Numbered from the stretch's first letter, positions 28,257-37,872 are shown. The stretch: 64,000 nt of DNA from Flavobacterium sp. 9 (GCF_002754195.1 NZ_PEEU01000001.1:2418001-2482000), one strand, 5' to 3'. Notes: a model not told the origin generated them from the letters alone. Made by a program: numbers and translations.

Positions 28257-29924
28257 CTATTTTAAAGCTTTTATAGATTGTGTTGCGTAAGCATTAGTCG
28301 GATCTAAAACTAAAGTTTTGTTGAAATACTCAACAGCTTTAGCTTTGTCTGTATTAGCATAACTTGCTGCAATACTATTGTAAGATTCTACGATTTTTTT
28401 AACAGTTGCAGGTTTTGCAAGTTCTTCAGCTCCTTTAGCAGATGTTCTATTGATATACTCTTGGTAGTTTTTAATGATTAAATCATCTTTCTCTAACAAG
28501 TTATTGATTCTTCCTTTGTATAAATAAGCTTCATCGTATGTTGGTGAAGCAACTAAAACTCTGTCGAATGCAGCATCAGCTTTCGCTAAAGCAGCAGCAT
28601 CAATAGCAGTTTTCTCTTTATTTGCATTTGCATAGTAAAGTGAAATACCGTAGTATACATTATCATTTAGATAATTTTTAGATTCTGTATTATTTGCACT
28701 TAACTCATATAAAGCCGCAGCTTGATTGTATTGTTTTTTAGTAAACAATTCTTTTCCAAAATCTCCAAGATCTTCAACAGCTAAAGGTTCCATAGCAACC
28801 GCTTTTTTAATATCAGCTAAACCAGCATCAAAAGCAGCAGCATCAACTACACCGTCAGCAGCAGTTCCTTTTTTAATTTTAGCAAATCCTAAATAAAGAT
28901 AATCTTTAGCAATTACTTTATTTGTTGGAACTTTTACGTAATCTTCTAATGATTTAATAGCAATATCAACGTTTCCGTTTTCATAAGCCGAATATCCTAA
29001 ATATCTAAAAATTCTAGGATTAACTTTATCCAACTCAATCATTTTGTTAGCTTCAGCTTCAAGAGCTTTGTAGTCTTTTACCAAAATCAAGAAATCTGCG
29101 TGACGCATTCTTGAATCAATAGAACGATCAGTAAGACTTAAATATTTCTCATAGTTAGAGATTGCTTTTTGATAGTTTACTTGTTGAGTAGATGGTTTAT
29201 TTCTAGCCCATTTGTAATATGTTTCAGCTAATTCTCTGTAAACTGGTCCGTAATTTGCGTCTATAGCGATAACTTCATTAAATGCTTTAATAGCTTCTTC
29301 ATAAGATTTTGCACCTTTTAAAAGAACACCTAATTGCATTTTTGCTCTCAAAAGTGTTGGATCTGCAGTAAATGCATCACGATAAGATTTGTAAGCATCA
29401 TTTTGATTGTTTGCTCCATGATAAGCATCTCCAATAGCCAAAAGTGCAGTAGCATTTTGAGGCTCAATTAACAAAGCTCTTTTCAAAACAGCGACAGCAT
29501 TTGTGTAATCAGGATTTGTAGAATTCATGTAAGCTCTACCAATGTAAATAAACTCATTTACATCTTTACGCTTCATATCTTTTGCCGCCAAATCAAAATT
29601 AGCTTTAGCTGCAGCTGCATTTTTAGCATCAAGATCTAATTGTCCTAATCCAATATAATTTAAGTTTTTCTTATCAGCAGCTTCCAATCCATTTAAGTAA
29701 TAAATTTTAGCTGAATCAACAATAGCTTGATTCAAGTAAATATTACCTAAAACAAAATTAGCTTCTCCATCAGAAGGTTTTGCTTTGATGATTGATTTTA
29801 ATAATGACTTTGCTTTATCAAATTGCTCAGCATCGATTGCTTTCTTAGCTTGGTTGATATCTTGCGCTTTTGCTACAGAAGCTGAAGCAACTAAGGCAAG
29901 ACTAAAAATTTTAAATTTATTCAT
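28257..29924 (-). CDS. Secreted TPR-repeat protein
   Basis: A 555-residue periplasmic protein. Signal peptide MNKFKIFSLALVASASVAKA is followed by at least ten tetratricopeptide-like repeats across residues 25-550 (for example AKPSDGEANFVLGNIYLNQA, EPQNATALLAIGDAYHGANN, VDIAIKSLEDYVKV, AVEYFNKTLVLDPTNAYATQ). It is last in the TonB operon and was probably co-transcribed with the PstS-like gene 16 bp upstream. TPR proteins often scaffold envelope complexes, so a structural link to the TonB machinery is plausible but inferred. It is rich in Ala and Lys, as usual for such proteins. Confidence 0.88.
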   Translation of the reverse strand: MNKFKIFSLALVASASVAKAQDINQAKKAIDAEQFDKAKSLLKSIIKAKPSDGEANFVLGNIYLNQAIVDSAKIYYLNGLEAADKKNLNYIGLGQLDLDAKNAAAAKANFDLAAKDMKRKDVNEFIYIGRAYMNSTNPDYTNAVAVLKRALLIEPQNATALLAIGDAYHGANNQNDAYKSYRDAFTADPTLLRAKMQLGVLLKGAKSYEEAIKAFNEVIAIDANYGPVYRELAETYYKWARNKPSTQQVNYQKAISNYEKYLSLTDRSIDSRMRHADFLILVKDYKALEAEANKMIELDKVNPRIFRYLGYSAYENGNVDIAIKSLEDYVKVPTNKVIAKDYLYLGFAKIKKGTAADGVVDAAAFDAGLADIKKAVAMEPLAVEDLGDFGKELFTKKQYNQAAALYELSANNTESKNYLNDNVYYGISLYYANANKEKTAIDAAALAKADAAFDRVLVASPTYDEAYLYKGRINNLLEKDDLIIKNYQEYINRTSAKGAEELAKPATVKKIVESYNSIAASYANTDKAKAVEYFNKTLVLDPTNAYATQSIKALK

Positions 29925-29940
29925 CTTTATTGTAATTAAT

Positions 29941-30870
29941 TTATTCTTTTTCGTTTTCGTTTATAATTTGACTTCTAATCTTAAGTTTTCTACCTGGTGT
30001 TCTAACTGGCATTAATCCAGATTTCAAAATAATTCGTTGACCAATATCTCCGGCAATGAATGAAGCAAACCCCATTCCTAAACCTGAATAACCCTGACAA
30101 TTGATAATAAACAAATCACGTGCCAAAGGATATTTTCCCAATATAAGATCACTTTGGCTAGGATCATAATACTTATCATCTTTTAAGCCTTTAACACTTA
30201 AAATATTTATTTTTTTTATCGGCTCTATCATACTTGGAGAAGGCTGTGATAACCAATTCACACCTACTATCCCAATCATGCCATCATTCTCAGAAACGAA
30301 TTTAATAACTTCATCGTTAGTTTTAAAAGAAAAAACACCTGTTGCAGGAATATTTTTAACTTTAGCTAATTCTTTCATATAACGCACAGTACTTGAATTT
30401 GGATTATCAAATACCAAACCTTTAATTCTCGGATCAGCTTTACCCTGCATAAAATCAATTACACTTTTCAACGCAATTAATGTATCATTATTGCTCTTGT
30501 TTGAAATTAAAGCAATCGCATCAGTTGCAAACTTAGTTACTCTAGGATTTATCTTGCTTTTTTCAAATCTGGCTTTTTCTTCTGTTGTTAAATCTCTTGT
30601 TGTTACAGCTACTTTTGCTTTCTGATTTAACAAGTCATTTATAAGTTCTGCTTCTGACTTAGGTGTTACCGAAATATGAGCTCCATAATAAGTTCCTTCA
30701 AAAACAGCAATTTGATCATCTACAATTGGTTTTACAGTTTCATCAACTGTAATATCCATTTTTCCTTTTAAGATCGTTTCTTTATCAGAATCATTCTTGC
30801 TTTTTTGGTTACACATGGCAAACAAAAAGACAAAAACAACCAAACCAAAAACTTTACTATATTTTAACAT
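29941..30870 (-). CDS. PstS-like substrate-binding lipoprotein
   Basis: A 309-residue protein with lipoprotein signal (VVFVFLFAMC, lipid on Cys20). The fold matches phosphate-type solute-binding proteins: ISVTPKSEAELINDLLNQK, AKVAVTTRDLT (the PstS-like first lobe) and VVFDNP-like strands such as KGLVFDNPNSSTVRYM, with LARDLFIINCQGYSGLGMGF near the C-terminus. It lies 2 bp downstream of the small membrane gene, in the tonB operon. No pst permease or ATPase genes are near, so it may sense or present a ligand to a TonB-dependent system rather than feed an ABC importer. That is inference. Confidence 0.82.
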   Translation of the reverse strand: MLKYSKVFGLVVFVFLFAMCNQKSKNDSDKETILKGKMDITVDETVKPIVDDQIAVFEGTYYGAHISVTPKSEAELINDLLNQKAKVAVTTRDLTTEEKARFEKSKINPRVTKFATDAIALISNKSNNDTLIALKSVIDFMQGKADPRIKGLVFDNPNSSTVRYMKELAKVKNIPATGVFSFKTNDEVIKFVSENDGMIGIVGVNWLSQPSPSMIEPIKKINILSVKGLKDDKYYDPSQSDLILGKYPLARDLFIINCQGYSGLGMGFASFIAGDIGQRIILKSGLMPVRTPGRKLKIRSQIINENEKE

Positions 30871-30872
30871 AA

Positions 30873-31103
30873 TTACTCTGTGTTTGAATTAATTAATCTC
30901 AAAAAGCGTATTGCTGAATAAACGATTAGCAAACCACCAAAAGCATATCTGTATTTTGGTTCCATATCCAATGGGAGCTTTTCCCAAAACATAATCATTA
31001 AACCCAGCACAAGATATATTAAAAAAAACAGTATTCCTAAAACAAGAAGAAATCGCTCTTTGAGCGATTTCTTCTGAATATTATTAAGCATATCTTTTAA
31101 CAT
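30873..31103 (-). CDS. Small two-helix membrane protein of the tonB operon
   Basis: A 76-residue hydrophobic protein with two TM segments (about residues 18-38 and 50-67; FLLVLGILFFLIYLVLGLMI and YAFGGLLIVYSAIRFLRL). The start overlaps the tonB stop (TAATG), so it is translationally coupled. It is conserved in position between tonB and the PstS-like gene in this operon type. No family name is known to me; it may be an accessory to the Exb/Ton complex. Confidence 0.75.
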   Translation of the reverse strand: MLKDMLNNIQKKSLKERFLLVLGILFFLIYLVLGLMIMFWEKLPLDMEPKYRYAFGGLLIVYSAIRFLRLINSNTE

Positions 31104-31900
31104 TATTCTGCAGATTGAATAGTAATAGGAAGAGAGTAAAGAACCCTAACTTTTTTACCATTTTGCTCGCCGGGAGTCCATTTTGGACATTTTTTAAGAA
31201 CACGAATTGCTTCTGCTCCTGTACCGTAACCGATATCCCTTAAAACTTTAATGTCGGTTAATGAACCGTCTTTTTCAACTACAAACGTAACGTAAACTTT
31301 ACCTTTTAAACCTTCTTCTTCCGGAGTCTTGTAATTGTTTCCTACGAATTTGTAGAATTTCTCAATTCCTCCAGGGAAGTCTGGTTTTACTTCGATACCA
31401 GCTGTGTTATATACTTGGTTATCTTCTTCTACTACTGCAGCAGTTCCAGTACCTACTGGCTCATCAACAGTTAAAACTGCATCCGGATCTCCTTTGATAG
31501 TTTCAGAACCAACTTTTTTGTCTTTAAGCTCCTCAATTTTCGGAGGATCTTCAGTAACCTCTTCAGCCTTAGCAACCACTGGTTTTGTAAACTTCACCTG
31601 ATCCACTTTTGGCGGTGGTGGTGGTGGTGGCGGTTGGTTAGGTTTCACTTCCTCTTTTTTAGGAGGTAGTTTTACTGTAGCGATCTTAACATTGTTATTC
31701 ACATCATCTTCACTAGAATCTGGTAAAAAGCTTGCAATAAGAGGAGCTGCTACAGCAAAGCTAAAAATGATCGAACCAATAATAAGAGCTCTAACAGTAG
31801 TCTTATTATTCGATTTTCTTAACTCATATGCACCATATATCTTATTACGTCCTTCGAATACGATATCAAGCCACTGATTTTTTATAATATCTAATTTCAT
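31103..31900 (-). CDS. tonB: Energy transducer TonB
   Basis: A 265-residue TonB. A short cytoplasmic N-terminus precedes one TM segment (about residues 38-58, ALIIGSIIFSFAVAAPLIA). A proline/lysine-rich periplasmic linker (about 75-125) includes a run of eight Pro encoded by CCN triplets. The C-terminal TonB domain (about 170-262) has FPGGIEKFYKFVGNNYKTPE, LKGKVYVTFVVEKDGSLTDI and RVLKKCPKWTPGEQNGKKVR. It carries the proton-motive energy from ExbB-ExbD to outer-membrane receptors. It sits downstream of exbB and two exbD genes. Confidence 0.95.
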   Translation of the reverse strand: MKLDIIKNQWLDIVFEGRNKIYGAYELRKSNNKTTVRALIIGSIIFSFAVAAPLIASFLPDSSEDDVNNNVKIATVKLPPKKEEVKPNQPPPPPPPPKVDQVKFTKPVVAKAEEVTEDPPKIEELKDKKVGSETIKGDPDAVLTVDEPVGTGTAAVVEEDNQVYNTAGIEVKPDFPGGIEKFYKFVGNNYKTPEEEGLKGKVYVTFVVEKDGSLTDIKVLRDIGYGTGAEAIRVLKKCPKWTPGEQNGKKVRVLYSLPITIQSAE

Positions 31901-31937
31901 TTTTCTTGATTATTAGGATGTTAAAACAAGACAACTC

Positions 31938-32495
31938 TTATTTTTTCTCTATCAATTTATTTTCCTCTGGCGTAAACTCAGGAACAATAGCATAAGTTTC
32001 TACTCCAGTAATAGCCATCTCATCCAAGATATCAACCAAATTACGATAATTCGATTTTTTAGTTGGTTTGATAATAACTATGATCCCATTTTTAGGTTTC
32101 CCTTTCGCAGCAGAATATTCTAAAACTGATTTTTTTCTTTTAAGTAGTTCTCTACGAATACCATCTTTACCATATGTAATATCTTTAGGTCCAGCAATAG
32201 GAGTCGCTAATAATCCCATATAATAAGTCAGTTTATTATTTTCTCCTAATATTACAGTCATCGTACGATTTTCATCTACTTTAGTATCTACTGTCTTAGT
32301 CGAATCCGGATCTTTATCCGGCAATGACAAATCCATCGATTGAGGTTTTGACAACGATGTGGTTAACATAAAGAATGTGATCAATAAGAATGCCAAATCC
32401 ACCATAGCCGTTAAATCGACTTTCGAATTTTGCTTTTTACTTCTTACTTTGCCACCTTTTCCGCCACCACCGTCGCCGGTATTTAATTCAGCCAT
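31938..32495 (-). CDS. exbD: ExbD/TolR family protein, second copy
   Basis: A 185-residue ExbD-type subunit. A Gly/Lys-rich cytoplasmic N-terminus precedes a TM helix with the proton-conducting Asp (KVDLTAMVDLAFLLITFFML, the D in MVD). The periplasmic domain runs from about residue 60 to 180. It lies between the first exbD and tonB, 19 bp downstream of the former. Two non-identical ExbD subunits per operon are usual in Bacteroidota and probably give mixed hexamer or trimer assemblies. Confidence 0.92.
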   Translation of the reverse strand: MAELNTGDGGGGKGGKVRSKKQNSKVDLTAMVDLAFLLITFFMLTTSLSKPQSMDLSLPDKDPDSTKTVDTKVDENRTMTVILGENNKLTYYMGLLATPIAGPKDITYGKDGIRRELLKRKKSVLEYSAAKGKPKNGIIVIIKPTKKSNYRNLVDILDEMAITGVETYAIVPEFTPEENKLIEKK

Positions 32496-32514
32496 TTTAG
32501 TGTATCTTTTTTAA

Positions 32515-33141
32515 TTAAAAGTCTTTTCCTCTCGTACCTGTAACTAAGTTAAAGGAATTGATTTTCTGATCTTGTAAAATATCCATAATCTTTTTGATTT
32601 GTGGATATTGTTCTTTAGCATCTCCTTTAATTGCAATTTGCAATTCTTTATCATCAATGTCAATTGCAGCTCTTCTTGAAACTAACAACCATTCTTTTAA
32701 TTGATTATCTAAAGAATCGATTGGAATTCCACTTTGATCCGCTTTAACTCTGTCAGACGCTTTCATAGCAATGATGCTTTTCAATTCTCCTACAGGAACA
32801 CCGAAGTCATCCATTAAAGCAAATTTAGTTTTATCATCTTCTGAAAAAGTCACGCCAAATTTTGCACCCATTCCTTCAAGAGTTCTTTTACGAATCTCTC
32901 TTCCTTTGATGTCAAAAAACACTTTGCTTTTCCCGTCTTTGTCTTTTCCTACTGTGATAATTGCCAAATCTGTATCAGGCAATTTAAACTCAGCAACAGA
33001 AGCAGGCATATCTACAGGAAGTGCTTCAGGCACCTTAGCAGTAGCGGTCAAAATAAAGAACGTAAGCAAAAGGAACGCAACATCACACATGGCAGTCATA
33101 TCTGTCGATGTTGACTTTTTTTTCATTTTTATTTTAGCCAT
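32515..33141 (-). CDS. exbD: ExbD/TolR family protein, first copy
   Basis: A 208-residue ExbD-type subunit with a TM helix holding STDMTAMCDVAFLLLTFFIL (the conserved Asp in MCD). The periplasmic domain is longer than in the second copy (about residues 45-205). It probably pairs with ExbB to power TonB. It follows exbB after 56 bp in the same operon. Confidence 0.92.
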   Translation of the reverse strand: MAKIKMKKKSTSTDMTAMCDVAFLLLTFFILTATAKVPEALPVDMPASVAEFKLPDTDLAIITVGKDKDGKSKVFFDIKGREIRKRTLEGMGAKFGVTFSEDDKTKFALMDDFGVPVGELKSIIAMKASDRVKADQSGIPIDSLDNQLKEWLLVSRRAAIDIDDKELQIAIKGDAKEQYPQIKKIMDILQDQKINSFNLVTGTRGKDF

Positions 33142-33197
33142 TCTCTTTTATTTTTATTTTGATATAATTAATTGTAATTATTAATATCAAAAATTAA

Positions 33198-34022
33198 TTA
33201 TTGTTTCAAACTTCCTCTGAATCTTCTGTAAGTATTCACGATTGTAGTACCAGCCTCATCGATAGAGTAAGTTAAATCATCAATCTTAGCAGTAAAGAAG
33301 TTGTAAGAAACGATAGCTAAGATAGAAGTAGAGATACCTGTTGCAGTGTTGATAAGTGCCTCAGAGATACCTGTTGCAAGAGCAGCTTGGTCAGGAGTTC
33401 CAGCAGAAGCTAACGCACCAAACGCTTTAATCATACCTGATACAGTTCCTAATAATCCTCCTAAAGTTCCTAATGATACTAAAGTAGAGATAATAGTCAT
33501 ATTTTTTTCTAACATTGGCATTTCTAATGAAGTTGCCTCTTCGATTTCTTTGTGGATTACTTCTGAAGCTTCTTCACTGTTGAAACCTTCTTTTTTAACA
33601 TCTTGATATTTAATCAAAGCAGATTTAATTGCGTTTGCAACTGAACCTTGTTGTTTGTCACATGAAGCGATAGCAGCCTCGATGTTTCCTTCTTTAATAC
33701 TTCCTTGTACATTTTTCATGAATGCATCTAAGTTAGATTTACCAGCAGCTTTACCGATAACGATAAATCTTTCAATAGAAAAAACAACAACCATTAAAAA
33801 CATACCTAATAATACTGGTACGATGAAACCTCCTTTATATACTTGACCTAATGTATTGATCGGATGACCAGTTTCTGGATTACCTCCCTCGAAGTTAGAC
33901 GCATCTCCCATGATTACTTTCCAAATAAACACCCCAACTAAAATACACGCAACAATAATGATTCCAGTAATCATTCCTCCTCCATTTGAAGTGCTTTCTT
34001 TTTTAACTTTAACGTTTGCCAT
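33198..34022 (-). CDS. exbB: ExbB/TolQ/MotA family proton channel protein
   Basis: A 274-residue membrane protein with a TM near residues 18-40, then TMs at about 65-85, 170-195 and 220-245. The conserved block LVSLGTLGGLLGTVSGMIKA is the MotA/TolQ/ExbB channel signature. Family proteins form the pentamer around ExbD. First gene of the operon exbB-exbD-exbD-tonB-orf76-pstS-like-TPR. A -7-like box lies 65 bp upstream. Confidence 0.95.
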   Translation of the reverse strand: MANVKVKKESTSNGGGMITGIIIVACILVGVFIWKVIMGDASNFEGGNPETGHPINTLGQVYKGGFIVPVLLGMFLMVVVFSIERFIVIGKAAGKSNLDAFMKNVQGSIKEGNIEAAIASCDKQQGSVANAIKSALIKYQDVKKEGFNSEEASEVIHKEIEEATSLEMPMLEKNMTIISTLVSLGTLGGLLGTVSGMIKAFGALASAGTPDQAALATGISEALINTATGISTSILAIVSYNFFTAKIDDLTYSIDEAGTTIVNTYRRFRGSLKQ

Positions 34023-34085
34023 TTTTTTTAATTTTAATAGTTTTAAATAATTTTATTTTTTAGTTATATTTAACTTGTAGAGGAG

Positions 34086-34093
34086 CAAATTTA
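34086..34093 (-). promoter_or_regulatory. Candidate -7 box for the exbB operon
   Basis: Minus strand TAAATTTG (34086-34093) fits TAnnTTTG and lies 64 bp before the exbB start; no clear -33 TTG at proper spacing was found. The rest of the divergent gap (34094-34401) is AT-rich and I see no gene or strong structure in it. Confidence 0.45.
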
Positions 34094-34401
34094 TACGTTT
34101 AGTTTAAATAAAAAAACTTTTTTTAATTTAATTGAACGAAATTTAACGTCAATTTAAAAAATATCTCATTAAATTGCTCACTTCATTTTTTAGATAAGAC
34201 AAAAAAAAGGACGATTAATGGGAAAATTACAACGTTTTAGTAAATATTCAAACATTCTTTTGATATCTTCTTAAAAAGTTGCGAAATAATTTTTTGTATT
34301 ATTTTCAAACTAAAAAAGCTTTTTCTTACTAAAAAAAACAATCTAAAAATGTTAAAAAACAGAGCAATACTCTTATAATCATCTAAATTACAAATAAAAA
34401 C

Positions 34402-35919
34402 ATGAATAAAAAAGAGAATTTCATTGAAGATATAAACACAGGTTATTTATCAAAAGGTGATAGTATTATTTTAGGAGGCGCCATTTTAGACGGAGAACCT
34501 ATTGCCGAGGCACACGTCAAAATTCCTCTAAAAACCTTAAACCGCCACGGATTAATCGCTGGCGCAACCGGAACTGGGAAAACAAAAACAATACAAGTTT
34601 TTTCTGAGCAATTATCAAATGCAGGAATCCCGGTTTTAATGATGGACATAAAAGGTGATTTTAGCGGAATCGCAAAAGAAGGAAAAGAGGAAGGCTTTAT
34701 TACTGAACGACATGCAAAAATAAACATACCTTATAATGTAGCTTCTTTTCCGGTTGAACTAATGTCTTTATCAAAACAAAACGGAGTTCGTTTGCGCGCG
34801 ACTGTTTCTGAATTTGGACCTGTTTTATTTTCCCGAATTTTAGATTTAAATGATACTCAGGCCGGAGTTGTTTCTGTTATATTCAAATATTGCGATGACA
34901 ACCAAATGCCTTTATTAGATTTAAAAGACATTAAAAAAGTCATTAATTATATTACTGAAGAAGGTAAAGATGAAATCGCTGCGAGTTATGGTAAAATCTC
35001 AACTGCAACGACCGGAACTATTTTAAGAAAAATAATTGAACTCGAACAACAAGGCGGAGATTTGTTTTTTGGAGAAACCTCTTTTGAAACTGATGATTTA
35101 ATGCGTATTGACGAAAACGGAAAAGGATACGTAAATATCATTCGCTTGACGGATATTCAGGATAAACCAAAGTTATTCTCGACTTTTATGTTGAGTTTAT
35201 TGGCTGAAATCTATCAAAAAATGCCAGAAAAAGGAGATGCAGAACAACCCGAATTAGTCATTTTTATTGATGAAGCGCATTTAATTTTTAATGAAGCCAG
35301 CAAAGCGCTGTTAGAACAAATTGAAACCATTGTAAAACTGATTCGTTCTAAAGGCGTTGGTATTTATTTTGTAACCCAAAATCCAATGGATGTTCCAAGT
35401 GGCGTTTTGGCACAATTAGGATTAAAAATTCAACACGCACTTAGAGCTTTTACGGCAAATGACAGACAGGCGATAAAGAAAACCGCTGATAATTATCCGA
35501 CTTCTCAATATTATAAAACAGATGAATTGTTGACCAATTTAGGAATTGGAGAAGCTCTCGTTACCGCTTTGAACGAAAAAGGTATTCCAACGCCACTTGT
35601 AGCAACGATGATGCGTGCGCCACAAAGCCGAATGGATATTTTGACCGCTGACGAAATTGAAGATATAAACAACAAGTCGAAACTCGTAAAAAAATACGTT
35701 GAAGAAATAGATCGCGAAAGCGCCTATGAAATTCTAAACAAAAAAATTGCCGATGCAGTTCAAGCAAGTGCTGAGCAAGAAGAACAAGCTCCAACAAAAT
35801 CATCAAAGGCAGAACCGAGCACAGCAAGTGTTGTTGGAAAATCTGTATTGAAAGTTGTAACGAGCGCTACCTTTATAAGAGGTGTTTTTGGAGTTTTGAC
35901 AAAAATATTCAAGAAATAA
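34402..35919 (+). CDS. HerA-like ATPase, DUF853 family
   Basis: A 505-residue P-loop ATPase of the HerA/FtsK-like superfamily, DUF853 type (E. coli YjgR relatives). Walker A is GATGTGKTKT at about residues 54-63; Walker B is LVIFIDEAHLIF. VKLIRSKGVGIYFVTQNP and DVPSGVLAQLGLKIQHALRAFT are the arginine-finger and sensor regions typical of the family. The C-terminus is low complexity (Gln/Glu/Lys/Ser), ending in a hydrophobic patch. No NurA nuclease partner is adjacent, unlike archaeal HerA. Cytoplasmic; role in DNA metabolism is presumed from the family only. Confidence 0.92.
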   Translation: MNKKENFIEDINTGYLSKGDSIILGGAILDGEPIAEAHVKIPLKTLNRHGLIAGATGTGKTKTIQVFSEQLSNAGIPVLMMDIKGDFSGIAKEGKEEGFITERHAKINIPYNVASFPVELMSLSKQNGVRLRATVSEFGPVLFSRILDLNDTQAGVVSVIFKYCDDNQMPLLDLKDIKKVINYITEEGKDEIAASYGKISTATTGTILRKIIELEQQGGDLFFGETSFETDDLMRIDENGKGYVNIIRLTDIQDKPKLFSTFMLSLLAEIYQKMPEKGDAEQPELVIFIDEAHLIFNEASKALLEQIETIVKLIRSKGVGIYFVTQNPMDVPSGVLAQLGLKIQHALRAFTANDRQAIKKTADNYPTSQYYKTDELLTNLGIGEALVTALNEKGIPTPLVATMMRAPQSRMDILTADEIEDINNKSKLVKKYVEEIDRESAYEILNKKIADAVQASAEQEEQAPTKSSKAEPSTASVVGKSVLKVVTSATFIRGVFGVLTKIFKK

Positions 35920-35926
35920 AAAAACT

Positions 35927-36068
35927 AAACCATATAAGTTATATAAGTCCATTTAATTTATATGTTGAATTACATCACGTATTAAATATCAAACCCGACA
36001 GGTTTTAAAAACTTGTCGGGTTTATTATGTGTAAAGCATTAAATGAACTTATATAACTTATATGGTTT
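35927..36068. repeat. MITE-like inverted repeat wrapped around a terminator, copy 1
   Basis: 31-bp outer arms, 35927-35957 and 36038-36068, inverted with one mismatch; they begin AAACCATATAAG and end in CTTATATGGTTT. The centre holds the terminator at 35991-36023. The same outer arms recur at 54212-54376 around a different terminator. Confidence 0.78.
35991..36023 (+). terminator. Terminator after the HerA-like gene
   Basis: Stem AAACCCGACAGGTTTT / AAAACTTGTCGGGTTT, about 75 bp after the stop. Almost the same stem ends the queA transcript at 52938-52973. Confidence 0.85.
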
Positions 36069-36074
36069 AAGAAA

Positions 36075-37421
36075 TTATGCGTTTTGCAACAATTCCAGAA
36101 TCTTATTTTCGATTTCGGGAGTATTCCAAATATTTTCGATATTATCAGTTCGTAAAACTTGCTCCATAATTTCGTTTTGGAAATCTCCAATTGCCAAAGC
36201 TTCTGTATATGGCCGATCACTAAAAGTCACACGACTATAAAGTGGAATCCATTTATCAGGATGTTTATCAGAGAATGCTTTTTCGATTTTCTTTTGTAAC
36301 AAGAATTTCTCATCGGCGGTTTTTGTACTCATTTCCATGAAATTTCGATACGAAAGTTCCGCAATAGCATCAGCATTTGGTTTACGTGAAATTTCATATT
36401 CAGAGAAGATCTTCTTCCAATCGTTTCCGTATTTCTCAATCATTTCATTTAAAACCGTGATATCTTCAAAACCAGCATTCATTCCTTGTCCATAAAACGG
36501 AACAATAGCGTGACAAGCATCTCCAATTAAAGCGATTTTATTTTCATATGTCCACGGAAAACATTTCATGGTTACTAAAGTACTCGTAGGATTCTTAAAG
36601 AAATCTTCTGCTAACTTCGGAATTACCTCAATCGAATCTGGGAAGTTTTTCGTAAAAAAATCTTCAACCATTTTACGATCTGTTAAAGACGCAAACGAGT
36701 TTTGCCCTTCAAAAGGCATGAATAAAGTACAAGTAAAACTTCCATCTAAATTAGGAAGCGCAATTAACATATATTCGCCACGAGGCCAAATATGAAATGA
36801 ATTTTTATCTAATTTGTGCGTAGCGTCTGCATTTGCCGGAATATTCAATTCTTTATATCCCATATTCAAAAATTCCTGCGAATAATTAAACATGCTTTGG
36901 CGTTGCATTCTGTGTCTGATTCTCGAAAAAGCACCATCGGCACCAAAAACCATATCATATTTTTTCTCCTCCCACTCACCTCTTTCGGTTTCGCCAATAT
37001 GCAAAGTTGCATCACTTAGCGTTACATCCCATATTTTTTGGTCAAACAAAAATTCCGCTCCGGCTTCTTCAGCAAGATCAATCATTTTCCGATTCAGAGT
37101 TCCCCTAGAAATCGAATAAATGGACTCGCCTTCTTGTCCGTAATTCTGAAAATTCAGTTTATCAACCAAATGAATCGCACGTTTATCCATTGGAATTGCA
37201 ATTTCGCGAACCGAATCGCCAACACCAACAGCATCAAGAGCTTTCCAACCACGATTGGACATAGCCAGATTAATAGAACGACCCGAAAAATTAATTTTGC
37301 GAATATCAGGGCTTCGATCATAAACATGAACGGTGTGACCTGCTTTTTTAAGATAAATTGCCAATAGCGATCCTACTAATCCAGAACCAACAACCGCAAT
37401 TTTTAGTGAAGTTTGCATCAA
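36075..37421 (-). CDS. kmo: Kynurenine 3-monooxygenase
   Basis: A 448-residue flavoprotein that hydroxylates L-kynurenine to 3-hydroxykynurenine. The FAD-binding GxGxxG is VVGSGLVGSLLA, and a conserved RSINLAMSNRGW segment follows. FGADGAFSRIR is the DG motif region, and IALIGDACHAIVPFYGQG is the GD motif that binds the FAD ribityl. GMNAGFEDITVL and the C-terminal aromatic membrane-binding end (residues 380-448) match KMO rather than other class A monooxygenases. The next pathway enzyme, kynureninase, is at 51421-52695 on the same strand but 14 kb away. Confidence 0.95.
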   Translation of the reverse strand: MMQTSLKIAVVGSGLVGSLLAIYLKKAGHTVHVYDRSPDIRKINFSGRSINLAMSNRGWKALDAVGVGDSVREIAIPMDKRAIHLVDKLNFQNYGQEGESIYSISRGTLNRKMIDLAEEAGAEFLFDQKIWDVTLSDATLHIGETERGEWEEKKYDMVFGADGAFSRIRHRMQRQSMFNYSQEFLNMGYKELNIPANADATHKLDKNSFHIWPRGEYMLIALPNLDGSFTCTLFMPFEGQNSFASLTDRKMVEDFFTKNFPDSIEVIPKLAEDFFKNPTSTLVTMKCFPWTYENKIALIGDACHAIVPFYGQGMNAGFEDITVLNEMIEKYGNDWKKIFSEYEISRKPNADAIAELSYRNFMEMSTKTADEKFLLQKKIEKAFSDKHPDKWIPLYSRVTFSDRPYTEALAIGDFQNEIMEQVLRTDNIENIWNTPEIENKILELLQNA

Positions 37422-37503
37422 GAAAAATCTAAATATAAGATCGTAAAAATAAGTAATAATTATACAAGAGCTTAAAAATAAAGGAAATATTTATGATTAA
37501 TCT

Positions 37504-37620
37504 GGGCATGACCCGCAGAAAAAGCGGGTCGGGCTTTCGGCTATATTCCAGATTAATAAAAACTACGGCTAAAAAGCCTTGTTTTTCTAAATCGGGAGAT
37601 ACCGCCTCTATCCCTCATGC
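37504..37620. repeat. REP-like intergenic palindrome, copy 3
   Basis: Outer ends GGGCATG / CATGC. It shares GGGTCGGGCT, the CGCxTCTATCCCT word and the general plan with the copies at 17806 and 24036, but the inner stem has diverged. Confidence 0.62.
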
Positions 37621-37702
37621 AACTCTAGGTTTCTTAACAAATTTTGGTTTTTATTGATTTATTAGAAATCCGAAAAAGACTACTTTCGCTGAAGATCTAA
37701 TC

Positions 37703-37818
37703 TCGCAAAGTCGCAGAGACGCAAAGTTTTTTTGTTTCACGCAGATTCTACAGATTTTATTTAAATCGTTCTAATCTTTAGCTTTATACAAACTTTGCGT
37801 CTCTGCGACTTTGCGCGA
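37703..37818. repeat. Long inverted repeat of CGCAAAG units
   Basis: 27-bp arms at 37703-37729 and 37790-37818, starting TCGCAAAGTCGCAGAGACGC and mirrored by AAACTTTGCGTCTCTGCGAC, with one extra base on the right arm. Together with the REP-like copy this fills the gap between kmo and the acetyltransferase (37422-37872), which contains no gene. Confidence 0.8.
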
Positions 37819-37872
37819 AAATCATCTGCAACATCAAAAAAACTTAATTAAACGACATTATACTTAAACACA

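Noticed and set aside
31610..31640. GGT/GGC triplet run in tonB as a possible phase-variation tract
   Set aside because: The run encodes the proline linker in whole codons, so slippage would keep the frame; variation in length is possible but not switching.
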